A stretch of DNA of 15,987 nt from Candidatus Micrarchaeia archaeon (GCA_041653315.1 JBAZFO010000026.1:1-15987); one strand, 5' to 3'. Numbered from the stretch's first letter, positions 1 through 5,191 are shown. The notes: generated from the sequence alone by a model not told the origin. Made by a program: numbers and translations.

Positions 1-21
1 TGCCGTATCATTTCCGTTCAT

Positions 22-102
22 TCACGCACTCCCTTCTCTGACCGAGTCGTCTATGATGACCGGGTTGATCGTCGTATCCATTCCGGGATTTACGTGTGCC
101 AT
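22..102 (-). CDS. Very short protein (26 aa) upstream of the Dam-type gene
   Basis: A 26-codon frame starting MAHVNPGMDTT and ending REGSA. I chose this ATG because it follows the preceding stop in exactly the same context (TAA, one base, ATG G) as the next gene upstream, within a repeated 29-bp border sequence. Its TGA is directly followed by the ATG of the Dam-type gene, and the GGGAG in its last codons serves as that gene's ribosome binding site. A longer 72-residue reading of the frame (from 240) would overlap almost all of the Cys-rich gene at 104-289, so I reject it. It may be a genuine micropeptide or the tail left from a replaced cassette. No function recognised. Confidence 0.4.
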   Translation of the reverse strand: MAHVNPGMDTTINPVIIDDSVREGSA

Positions 103-127
103 GTTAATCCCTCGGATATGCCGGCAT
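99..127. repeat. 29-bp gene-border direct repeat, copy 1
   Basis: Identical to 286-314. On the minus strand it encodes the last codons of the upstream gene (MPAYPRD), its TAA stop, and the ATG of the next gene. The two copies flank the Cys-rich gene at 104-289, so recombination between them would cleanly remove or swap that gene without breaking either neighbour. Confidence 0.9.
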
Positions 128-289
128 TGGTACGGCCTCCCGCTTTCCGGCTTGATTGCATGATGTGCATTGACACATTTTGCAGTCGTAACCGCAGGAT
201 TTTGGATCCGTAGGGACCGGATCTGAATCGCATTTTCCATCGCAGTCGTATTTTCCTCTTTCCCAACACCTCCAATCGAATTTTACCAT
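104..289 (-). CDS. Cys-rich miniprotein (61 aa), probable Zn-binding
   Basis: A 61-residue protein with eight cysteines at about C8, C16, C20, C32, C36, C39, C41 and C44. The spacing (CxxxC, CxxxCxxCxCxxC) suggests one or two zinc sites rather than disulfides, as no signal peptide is present. It ends in MPAYPRD, the same seven residues that end the gene just upstream (291-416), because both stops lie in copies of a 29-bp repeat. Its ATG lies one base after the upstream TAA, so translation is probably coupled. I do not recognise the family. Small Zn-binding proteins of archaeal viruses are often DNA-binding regulators or host-interaction factors, but that is inference here. Confidence 0.7.
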   Translation of the reverse strand: MVKFDWRCWERGKYDCDGKCDSDPVPTDPKSCGYDCKMCQCTSCNQAGKREAVPMPAYPRD

Positions 290-314
290 GTTAATCCCTC
301 GGATATGCCGGCAT
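286..314. repeat. 29-bp gene-border direct repeat, copy 2
   Basis: Exact match to 99-127, also lying over a stop/start junction (MPAYPRD, TAA, ATG). Similarity stops just beyond the border, so only the gene end and the next start are shared. Confidence 0.9.
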
Positions 315-416
315 CTTGGCCGACTCTTTGTTTTTCTCCTTGAGTAATTCTAGGTGCCACGCCTTCGCCTTTTCAACGAATACGCGTTCATTCTCGTCAG
401 CTTCTGCGTTGGTCAT
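291..416 (-). CDS. Small charged helical protein (41 aa)
   Basis: A 41-residue protein beginning MTNAEADENERVFVEKAK and ending KMPAYPRD. The middle is rich in Glu and Lys and should form one amphipathic helix. I chose the ATG at 416 because it overlaps the stop of the preceding 49-residue gene as ATGA, the pattern seen throughout this operon. A longer frame open to 524 would run through that gene in another register and is rejected. No recognisable family. The C-terminal seven residues are shared with the downstream Cys-rich protein through the 29-bp repeat and may not be part of its functional core. Confidence 0.6.
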   Translation of the reverse strand: MTNAEADENERVFVEKAKAWHLELLKEKNKESAKMPAYPRD

Positions 417-562
417 GGGTGCACCGGCTGGTAAACGAGTGTTCCATCCTGCATTACGCAAACGGTATATTCTTCTGGCTTGTCTGCCTGTGCATATGCT
501 TCTGATGGAATTGCAATACTCCACCCAAGCTCTTTATTTCCTCTAACTTTGTATCCTGTCAT
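413..562 (-). CDS. Small hypothetical protein (49 aa)
   Basis: A 49-residue protein starting MTGYKVRGNKELGW and ending GTLVYQPVHP. It has a beta-rich look (KVRG, SIAIP, YTVCVM, TLVYQP) and one cysteine. The start has a clear ribosome site, GGAG five bases before the ATG. Unlike its neighbours it is not overlapped by the upstream gene. A 69-base gap with strong predicted RNA structure (572-631) precedes it, so its translation may be separately controlled. Its stop overlaps the next start as ATGA. Family not recognised. Confidence 0.65.
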   Translation of the reverse strand: MTGYKVRGNKELGWSIAIPSEAYAQADKPEEYTVCVMQDGTLVYQPVHP

Positions 563-571
563 GCTTACTCC

Positions 572-631
572 TGCCTTTCGGCATTCCCCCGCCGGACGCG
601 AACCGGCTGTATACGCTAGAAAGGAGGGGGA
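572..631 (-). promoter_or_regulatory. Structured RNA leader: T-arm-like minihelix plus GNRA hairpin
   Basis: Minus-strand RNA of this gap can fold as follows. UCCCCC (626-631) pairs with GGGGGA (585-590). Directly abutting the inner end is a 5-bp stem with a 7-nt loop, GCCGG-UUCGCGU-CCGGC (591-607), which is the geometry of a tRNA acceptor stem stacked on a T arm. One base later comes UGCC-GAAA-GGCA (572-583), a 4-bp stem with a GNRA tetraloop, then the ribosome site GGAG and the ATG at 562. It is the only sizeable gap in the upper part of the accessory operon. Function unknown; the fold is by eye. Confidence 0.4.
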
Positions 632-790
632 TTATCTGAATAACTGCTTTAGTCCCGTGTTGAATTTCTTGTACTGTTTTGACTCCTTTTTCATCAGGAC
701 CATATCTTTACCACAGTCCGGACACTTGGGGGCATTTTTAGCAGTTGCGAGATTATACCCACACTCACAGGCGAACGCTTGAAACCTCAT
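632..790 (-). CDS. Zinc-ribbon miniprotein (52 aa)
   Basis: A 52-residue protein, MRFQAFACECGYN onward. It carries CxC at 8-10 and CPDCG (23-26), a zinc-ribbon arrangement, followed by a Lys-rich basic tail (KKESKQYKKF). That pairing of a Zn knuckle with a basic tail fits nucleic-acid binding. The ATG lies two bases after the stop of the 33-residue gene, so the two are probably co-translated. The exact family cannot be named. Its stop is followed by the structured leader at 572-631. Confidence 0.72.
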   Translation of the reverse strand: MRFQAFACECGYNLATAKNAPKCPDCGKDMVLMKKESKQYKKFNTGLKQLFR

Positions 791-792
791 GA

Positions 793-894
793 TTACCACT
801 CAATGCCGTATTGCTCTCGGTTTTCCCAGATCTCATACTCTTCTTCAGCAATCCGGTTTTCGGATTCTTCAGCACTGTTGTCGTATTCCTGCAT
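793..894 (-). CDS. Acidic micropeptide (33 aa), first gene of the accessory operon
   Basis: A 33-residue, strongly acidic peptide (MQEYDNSAEESENRIAEEE...YGIEW), about one third Glu/Asp and probably helical. It has a strong ribosome site (AGGAG, seven bases before the ATG). It lies about 25 bases after the start point predicted from the TATA box at 944-951, so it would be the first gene translated from the accessory promoter. Small acidic viral proteins can mimic DNA and block host nucleases or regulators; that is only a possibility. No homologue recognised. Confidence 0.6.
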   Translation of the reverse strand: MQEYDNSAEESENRIAEEEYEIWENREQYGIEW

Positions 895-925
895 TGTGTT
901 GCTCCTAATCCCGTTTGGGTTGATT

Positions 926-960
926 ACCTATAGGTTGGACTGGTATTTATACCTATAGGT
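926..960 (-). promoter_or_regulatory. Accessory-operon promoter with paired operators
   Basis: Two copies of the perfect 10-bp palindrome ACCTATAGGT lie at 926-935 and 951-960, 25 bp centre to centre. Between them on the minus strand is TATAAATA (944-951), a good archaeal TATA box. Transcription should start near 918-922, just before the 33-residue gene at 894, so the downstream palindrome would sit between the TATA box and the start point. This is the classic layout for a repressor that blocks TBP or RNA polymerase. The upstream palindrome contains the stop codon of Rep. The repressor is not identified. Confidence 0.72.
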
Positions 961-2077
961 TTGTGACTTTTCCATGAGTGGGATCATATCCTTGGTGTGG
1001 CCCCCTCCCCCAATCGCACAGTTTGACACTATCGTCCGGCTCCCTATCATAACACCATATGTCTGTGTCTATCCAATCCGGGATGTACTGTCTCGCCCAT
1101 ATAACGCGCTCTGTATCGATGAGGCCACCTTCCGGCGTTCTTTCTACATCCTGGTATGTTGTTTCAAGCCAAACGATATCCAGATCTGGATCTTCCGGGA
1201 GTTTCATTATTGATGATATGCGTTTACTTCCCCCATACATCCTAAATCCTGTGCTCCACAGATGTGCATTGAAAAGGAGCATGCCTATTGTCCATTGATC
1301 GAGTAGGAAACCTTTACGGAGATATTTCGATAGGTAATCCTTGAGTGATTTTAGTTTGTCATCGCCTTTTTTACGGGAGAAATCCAGACCATACGTGTGT
1401 GAGCCCTGTTTGTATTTTGTTGACCAGAGGTGACGCAATGTATTTTCTAATTCGATTGATATCTCACAGAATACCGCCAGATGATAGTGCACGTATCCGC
1501 TTTTGTGCGGTTCTGTTACCCAAAAATAATCTACATCCCCACAATGTTTGCGGATCATCTTTAGCAATTTTGTACGCGATTTGTTGAGATTGCCCCATGC
1601 CTGCGATATTGTCAAGCCTTCCTGATATGATGTCAGTGTGATCATTACTACCGGGCGATCCACCTGCAACGAAAACCAAGATTCTAATCGGTCTAATTTC
1701 CACCCCAATTCTCTCCTACGATTCGGTCCCCATCTATTATCGTAATCAATTGGAGCTATACGAAATTTCCCTTTCTTGACATCGTATCCTTTTAAAATGA
1801 ATTTCTTCTGCTCGCACATATCCAGATATTCAAAAAATTCCTGACATAACCCTTCATATTTCTTTTGAGGACGATCAAACGATAACGCCTCCAATTTCGT
1901 TAGTGCCGCTTCACAGATCTTTGATGGTGTGTCAGTTATGCTTAATGATGGGACAAGACTAGCCCCACCCCCAACCCCCTCCCCTTCTGGGTAGGGGGCT
2001 TTTATGATGGCTGTCGTCCTCAGGGGGCTCTCGCCCACGGACTCCCATTTCTGGTACGGGACCGTGACATATGTCAC
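953..2077 (-). CDS. rep: HUH rolling-circle replication initiator (Rep), 374 aa
   Basis: The protein nicks one strand at the origin to start rolling-circle replication. The conserved motifs are in order: motif I MITLTSY (145-151), motif II VHYHLAVF with the metal-binding HxH at H197/H199, and motif III YLSKY (248-252) with the catalytic tyrosine and the helper lysine. This is the YxxKY form found in superfamily I-type Reps of archaeal plasmids and pleolipoviruses. The start is GTG at 2077, six bases after AGGTGG. Residues about 25-42 (PYPEGEGVGGG...) are encoded by a G-rich hairpin repeat that looks inserted in frame. Promoter, palindrome and probable origin lie just upstream, and the stop lies in an operator of the next operon, with no terminator between. 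Confidence 0.9.
   Translation of the reverse strand: MTYVTVPYQKWESVGESPLRTTAIIKAPYPEGEGVGGGASLVPSLSITDTPSKICEAALTKLEALSFDRPQKKYEGLCQEFFEYLDMCEQKKFILKGYDVKKGKFRIAPIDYDNRWGPNRRRELGWKLDRLESWFSLQVDRPVVMITLTSYQEGLTISQAWGNLNKSRTKLLKMIRKHCGDVDYFWVTEPHKSGYVHYHLAVFCEISIELENTLRHLWSTKYKQGSHTYGLDFSRKKGDDKLKSLKDYLSKYLRKGFLLDQWTIGMLLFNAHLWSTGFRMYGGSKRISSIMKLPEDPDLDIVWLETTYQDVERTPEGGLIDTERVIWARQYIPDWIDTDIWCYDREPDDSVKLCDWGRGPHQGYDPTHGKVTNL
1963..1998. repeat. G-quadruplex and hairpin-forming repeat inside rep
   Basis: On the minus strand 1963-1984 has four G runs of 4, 5, 5 and 4 separated by one or two bases, a strong quadruplex motif. Bases 1975-1998 also form a hairpin (CCCCCTCCCC, TTCT, GGGTAGGGGG; nine pairs, one mismatch). 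The sequence resembles a short GC-rich interspersed repeat common in bacterial and archaeal genomes (AAGCCCCCTACCC...). Here it is read in frame as part of the Rep N-terminus. Confidence 0.75.
2064..2077. promoter_or_regulatory. 14-bp palindrome over the rep start codon
   Basis: GTGACATATGTCAC is a perfect palindrome whose last three bases (as GTG on the minus strand) are the Rep start codon. It lies downstream of the predicted transcription start, so a bound protein could block transcription or a hairpin could mask the start. An operator for Rep self-control or for a small regulator is plausible but not shown. Confidence 0.5.
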
Positions 2078-2313
2078 TGTAAACCACCTGCTGCTATACG
2101 CTCTCGTGAAAAAAGATAAACAAAATTATTTAAGTTAGTGCAACTAAACTTTAGTTGCTTATCTCTTGCTTTGTTTTTTGCCGGGCCTGCAAGCCCTGGC
2201 ATAATTTGTTTCAGAAGATCACCTTATCAAATTCCGGTAAATGATGTAATCGGTTTCAATCCGTTATATTAGTTTTTAACAAGTAAATTTGTTTTAAGAA
2301 AAGAGTGGTTGTT
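2078..2313. other. Intergenic region: candidate replication origin and rep promoter
   Basis: This is an AT-rich gap of 236 bp beside rep, and among the largest gaps in the circle. On the minus strand it holds TTAAATAA (2126-2133), a TATA box suited to rep, with transcription expected near 2104. It also has a perfect 9-bp inverted repeat GCAACTAAACTTTAGTTGC (2140-2158) just upstream of that box. A GC-rich hairpin lies at 2180-2200 (GCCGGGC...GCCCTGGC with one bulge), and there is a weak stem GTTA...TAAC with TATTAG in its loop (2263-2280). HUH initiators usually nick in or beside a hairpin loop near their own gene, so either hairpin could be the nick site. The exact site cannot be fixed by eye. 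Confidence 0.5.
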
Positions 2314-2490
2314 TTAATATTCATATTCTGTCGTTTTTGTGTCGGGCACCTCCAACCAATGCGGCTTTATCATCTTTCCTTGTTCGTCCCATCCGCATAT
2401 CGCCGGTAGTCTATCGCCACCCGGTGAGAAAGTGCACCCCTTTTTATTTTGGGTGCAGCTCACGCAGACGTGTTGCTTTCCCGGAGTCAT
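2314..2490 (-). CDS. Cys-rich miniprotein (58 aa), probable Zn-binding
   Basis: A 58-residue protein, MTPGKQHVCVSCTQNKKGC onward. It carries CVSC (9-12) plus C19 and C32, a plausible four-Cys zinc site. The second half (ICGWDEQGKMIKPHW) is basic and aromatic. The ATG overlaps the stop of the 156-residue gene as ATGA, so the two are co-translated. It is the last gene before the putative origin. The family is not recognised; a DNA-binding accessory of replication would fit the position but is a guess. Confidence 0.68.
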   Translation of the reverse strand: MTPGKQHVCVSCTQNKKGCTFSPGGDRLPAICGWDEQGKMIKPHWLEVPDTKTTEYEY

Positions 2491-2957
2491 GCCTGGTATT
2501 TCCTGAACGATCCTTCCTTGAAGAAATATTCATCGGGGTTTGTGGCCGGGACAACCCGAGCGCGGATCTTCATGGTTGGAATGAATACGTTGTCCCATAC
2601 CGGGATTTTGTTTTCCGGACAAAGGATCCCAATATCGTCCATGAACTTGATCACCTTTGATCGTTTGGTGTCGCTCGGGCCTTTGCCCCAACTGAGGGTC
2701 TCGATGTTGAACTTCTGGAATACAAGGATGCCAGATTTGATTTCCTTCCATGTGGTTGCTGCATGGACTTTTTTGGGCGCTGGTTTGTTTGCGGCCCTGT
2801 CCTTTGCTGACTGCCACCCCTTAAGCTGCTGGTCCTTTGCTTCGACCAGTTCAAAGATGTATTCTTCCTGCGGATCGAGCGGGGGTTTGCCTTTGTTCTT
2901 TTCTCCGAGTCCTGAGAAGCTGCTGGCAACCTTTGAACCGTTGTAGTTGATGGTCAT
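2487..2957 (-). CDS. Hypothetical protein (156 aa), possible ssDNA-binding role
   Basis: A soluble protein with no membrane segment. The N-terminus (MTINYNGSKVASSFSGLGE) is flexible. A lysine-rich middle follows (about residues 45-70), then a beta-rich half with FVFQKF-, VWDNVFIPTMKIRARVV- and DEYFFKEG-like strands. The size and the order of a short strand (EEYIFELVEA) followed by a longer beta domain recall OB-fold ssDNA-binding proteins of small viruses, and the place next to the Rep and origin fits. I cannot confirm the fold, so this is a weak hypothesis. GAGGT seven bases before the ATG is its ribosome site; its start overlaps the previous stop as ATGA. Confidence 0.7.
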   Translation of the reverse strand: MTINYNGSKVASSFSGLGEKNKGKPPLDPQEEYIFELVEAKDQQLKGWQSAKDRAANKPAPKKVHAATTWKEIKSGILVFQKFNIETLSWGKGPSDTKRSKVIKFMDDIGILCPENKIPVWDNVFIPTMKIRARVVPATNPDEYFFKEGSFRKYQA

Positions 2958-3082
2958 TTTGTTAACCTCGTAACTTCAATCCAATTTGAAATTAACCATT
3001 GGATGACTTTTGCCGGGATCATTTTCCCAGTTCTGTTCCCTTCGCTGTACAGGAGATTTTCTTTCTTTGCTATGAGAGTCAT
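2954..3082 (-). CDS. Small protein (42-50 aa), possible ribbon-helix-helix-like
   Basis: From the ATG at 3082 the frame gives 42 residues (MTLIAKKENLLYSEGNRTGK...). In the same frame, codons upstream read FKTITVYESDYNT. The whole reads like a strand plus two helices (TITVYES, then DYNTMTLIAKKE, then IPAKVIQWLISNW), the outline of a ribbon-helix-helix DNA-binding protein. No ATG precedes the strand; a GTG at 3106 is the best alternative start and would include only part of it. The stop overlaps the start of the 156-residue gene as ATGA. A 9-bp inverted repeat spans its start. It could be an autoregulating repressor; the family call is tentative. Confidence 0.5.
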   Translation of the reverse strand: MTLIAKKENLLYSEGNRTGKMIPAKVIQWLISNWIEVTRLTK

Positions 3083-3103
3083 TGTATTATAATCACTCTC
3101 ATA
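3071..3103. promoter_or_regulatory. 9-bp inverted repeat around a TATA-like core
   Basis: TATGAGAGT (3071-3079) and ACTCTCATA (3095-3103) are perfect inverted copies separated by 15 bp that contain TTATAAT. As DNA it looks like an operator over a promoter core. As RNA it is a 9-bp stem with a 15-nt loop holding the ATG at 3082. Either would allow control of this small block. The nearby small frame is the obvious candidate binder. Confidence 0.55.
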
Positions 3104-3140
3104 CACTGTGATTGTTTTGAATGGTTCCGTTCTTATTTCC

Positions 3141-3187
3141 TGCTCGTTTAATTGAGCAATACCACATTATCGTAAAAATAGATAAAT
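3141..3187 (-). promoter_or_regulatory. Operon boundary: poly-T stop, TATA-like box and short hairpin
   Basis: After the end of the structural operon (3196) the minus strand reads ATTTATCTA (TATA-like, 3179-3187), then a run of five T (3174-3178), then a 5-bp stem TGCTC...GAGCA (3141-3158). The T run may terminate structural transcription, and the AT-rich box may start transcripts for the 3082-2314 block. Both calls are by eye. Confidence 0.4.
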
Positions 3188-3195
3188 GTTTGGGT

Positions 3196-4092
3196 TTATT
3201 CCAGTTTCCACCAAACGGTTCCGCCAAGGTTTGCAAATGTGCCATAGACTTTGATGTCGTCTAATGTGACCTTTCGTGAGTATGTGGCGTTCTCCTGGAT
3301 GGTGCGGGGGATCTGGAATTGACAAAAACCATCAACTGCATTTGACCTTCCACCAAAGAGCCATTCTAACTTTTGTGCGGATATGATGCCGGATCCTTTC
3401 TCCTGCACGATGAGATAGCCGAATGGGCCGGGGTTTGTAACATGATCGAATGTCCAAAGGTCATCGAACTCTGTTATGCGGCGTTCCGGATATTCAAAGT
3501 CGTCTGCCTTGTAAAGCCTGTCGCCTATCCCAACGTGATAGTGCGAGCAGTCAAAGAGGTATTGCCTTACATCATCACCTGTGCCATCACCGGTATCGTC
3601 GGAATATGTGTTGGTGAAGATGAATAGGAATTGGTCTTCCCTGTCGTCTGGCTTTACCACGAACTTCCGCGCCCACGATACAGACCACCAACGGTATGAA
3701 TCCATGATGCGGTAATCGTATACCGTGACCCATGTGGAAAGGTCCTTTGTTCCTTCGCCGTTGATGCCCTGCACATTTTCCCTGAACCAATGGTGCCACT
3801 CTCGCATGTGCAACCCGTTGGTGCGGAGCATGTATTCTTCCGGATCCTCGGTAACATATACGACCGGGGATTCTGTTGGTTCTGGGGTTGGTGTTGGGGT
3901 TGGTGTTGGGGTTGGTGTCGCCATTGCATTATGGTATGTTGTCTTTGCGAGCGTGACGCACCCCCCGGTTAATGTAATACAAATAACCAGAAATAAGAGA
4001 GCCATGCAGACGATAAGAGCAAACCATTTTGTAAGTCGGTATCCGGTTTCATCGCGTTGTGGTAAATCTAATCCTTCAAGTTCGTCCATCAT
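3196..4092 (-). CDS. Type II membrane protein with Thr-Pro stalk and large ectodomain (298 aa)
   Basis: The protein has a short cytoplasmic N-terminus and one membrane helix at about 23-43 (FALIVCMALLFLVICITLTGG). A Thr-Pro stalk follows at 58-73, then a 220-residue ectodomain rich in Trp and Tyr (EWHHWF, SYRWWSVSWARKF, GGTVWWKLE). There is no cleavable signal, so it should stay anchored with the bulk outside. Such Thr-Pro stalks are typical of Methanomicrobiales surface proteins. The gene starts 17 bases inside the end of the ATPase gene (ATGATG, so the second Met at 4089 is also possible) and ends the structural operon. It may work with the ATPase in assembly or exit, or be a second envelope spike; the ectodomain family is not recognised. 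Confidence 0.85.
   Translation of the reverse strand: MMDELEGLDLPQRDETGYRLTKWFALIVCMALLFLVICITLTGGCVTLAKTTYHNAMATPTPTPTPTPTPEPTESPVVYVTEDPEEYMLRTNGLHMREWHHWFRENVQGINGEGTKDLSTWVTVYDYRIMDSYRWWSVSWARKFVVKPDDREDQFLFIFTNTYSDDTGDGTGDDVRQYLFDCSHYHVGIGDRLYKADDFEYPERRITEFDDLWTFDHVTNPGPFGYLIVQEKGSGIISAQKLEWLFGGRSNAVDGFCQFQIPRTIQENATYSRKVTLDDIKVYGTFANLGGTVWWKLE
3884..3919. repeat. 12-bp tandem repeat, three units, encoding the Thr-Pro stalk
   Basis: The unit GGGGTTGGTGTT occurs three times in a row, with the last base differing in the third unit. Each unit encodes (Thr-Pro)2 in the stalk of the type II membrane protein. Unit number can change by slippage while keeping the frame, so stalk length could vary between virus lineages. 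Confidence 0.9.
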
Positions 4093-5191
4093 CGGGTATC
4101 ATCTCTTCTGCTCTCCATCGGTTATTCCCATATATTTCCTGAACTTCCGGAGGGATAGCAAGCGCAGAAAAACGCCCCAATTCGGGGAAGCACTCTTCTT
4201 CTGGTTCGGCTTCTTTAGGTGGCTGGTCGTGGTATCGCCTCGCATATATGATGTCCATTCTTGCCATGGTGTCCCGGTCCTCTTGTCGTTTGGGATACAA
4301 AGGGACGGGAAGCGGTCTGTCGTTGGGGCTTGCTAAGCCCGACCTGTTGACAAATTTGTATTCGTTGCGCTTGTACCGGCTCGTTGGCTTCCATCCGAGA
4401 TTTGGGTGTGGCTGGCAATGCTTATGTAGTGCGGGAACGTCTGGCACCTGGGCGTTTACACAGAGGAATACACACGGCATATTTTCACGGATGATAGGGA
4501 CAACATTGGTGAATCCCTGCGATGATATTACGAGCCTCCAGCCGTATGTCCTAATCTCAAGCGCACCCCCGGCTATTTCTTCTGTGGCTTTGACGCGCTT
4601 TGGTTTGTTGGTAACTTTTGTACCGGCGATGAGCCATTGGGATTCGTCAAGGAATAGCGCGACCTTTGATCCTTTCCCATGCCATGATGACGGGGCTATC
4701 CTCGGGATTGTCCCGCGCCTGCATCCTTCTGATAATGTCTTGAAGAATTGAATCATCCAATCAAGAAGGGCATCCTCTGACCAGAACGCATTACGGACTT
4801 CAAGGATGTTGATGTGGTCGGGCTTGATTGCATAGAACACATCGTCCGGAGTATTAACTGGAGAATACGAGATATCGCCCGGGTATCCCGTTATCTCAAT
4901 GCCCGCGTGTTTTGGTATGATGACGTTTACCGGAAGCCCCATGAAGAATAACGGCAGGATGTCGTGGTCCTTGCTGGCTGATATCCAGAGTATTACCTCT
5001 GTATATTTTATCCAGTTTGCAAGGTTGTGCATTTTGTTTGTCTTGCCGGACCCTGTCGGACCGATCACATACCCGTGCTCTGCCGGCATGTGGAGAAACG
5101 AATCTGCAAAGAATTTACCCGGGCCCGTAAGTATGAACGCCCTTTGTGATTCTTCCAGCTTGTCGAGATATGATGGATTAATTCCCCTCAT
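4076..5191 (-). CDS. FtsK/HerA-superfamily P-loop ATPase (371 aa), packaging or extrusion motor
   Basis: Walker A is GPTGSGKT at 44-51. Walker B is VALFLDES at 177-184, with the acidic pair D182/E183. It is followed by VISSQG (221-226), whose Gln fits the sensor position typical of the FtsK/HerA group. No membrane segment is seen. Motors of this superfamily drive genome packaging in many tailless archaeal and bacterial viruses, and include the Zot/pI extrusion ATPase of inoviruses. Here it lies at the end of the structural operon directly before a membrane protein with an ectodomain, which together recall a split Zot. The ATG overlaps the stop of the upstream gene as ATGA. Packaging versus extrusion cannot be settled from sequence alone. 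Confidence 0.85.
   Translation of the reverse strand: MRGINPSYLDKLEESQRAFILTGPGKFFADSFLHMPAEHGYVIGPTGSGKTNKMHNLANWIKYTEVILWISASKDHDILPLFFMGLPVNVIIPKHAGIEITGYPGDISYSPVNTPDDVFYAIKPDHINILEVRNAFWSEDALLDWMIQFFKTLSEGCRRGTIPRIAPSSWHGKGSKVALFLDESQWLIAGTKVTNKPKRVKATEEIAGGALEIRTYGWRLVISSQGFTNVVPIIRENMPCVFLCVNAQVPDVPALHKHCQPHPNLGWKPTSRYKRNEYKFVNRSGLASPNDRPLPVPLYPKRQEDRDTMARMDIIYARRYHDQPPKEAEPEEECFPELGRFSALAIPPEVQEIYGNNRWRAEEMIPDDGRT

Larger units (their letters stand above)
1..144. repeat. Terminal direct repeat, left copy (circular join)
   Basis: These 144 bases are identical to 15844-15987, the last bases of the window. Position 1 falls inside the Dam-type methyltransferase gene (minus strand), so 1-21 repeat its first seven codons and 22-144 repeat the gene just upstream. 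An exact end overlap at an arbitrary point within a gene is what a circular molecule gives when assembled as a linear contig. A true terminal repeat of a linear genome is less likely, because the Dam gene reads on without a break across the join. Confidence 0.93.

Noticed and set aside
22..240. 72-residue reading frame upstream of the Dam-type gene
   Set aside because: It overlaps nearly all of the Cys-rich gene at 104-289 in another frame. The repeated border sequence marks the ATG at 102 as the matching start, so only the last 26 codons are kept.
291..524. 77-residue frame starting at 524
   Set aside because: Its first half runs against the 49-residue gene at 413-562, which has a proper ribosome site; the ATGA overlap at 416 is the better start.
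585..631. A complete tRNA gene
   Set aside because: Only an acceptor-like stem and a T-arm-like hairpin can be drawn. There is no D arm or anticodon arm, and the loop lacks the usual A at position 58.
2252..2290. CRISPR array
   Set aside because: Only one repeat-like stretch is present, with no second copy or regular spacing anywhere in the window.
3725..4336. 203-residue plus-strand frame across the Thr-Pro repeat
   Set aside because: It is a mirror of the minus-strand tandem repeat and the end of the ATPase gene, with a Gly-Val repeat produced by the 12-bp unit. No promoter or ribosome site is seen.
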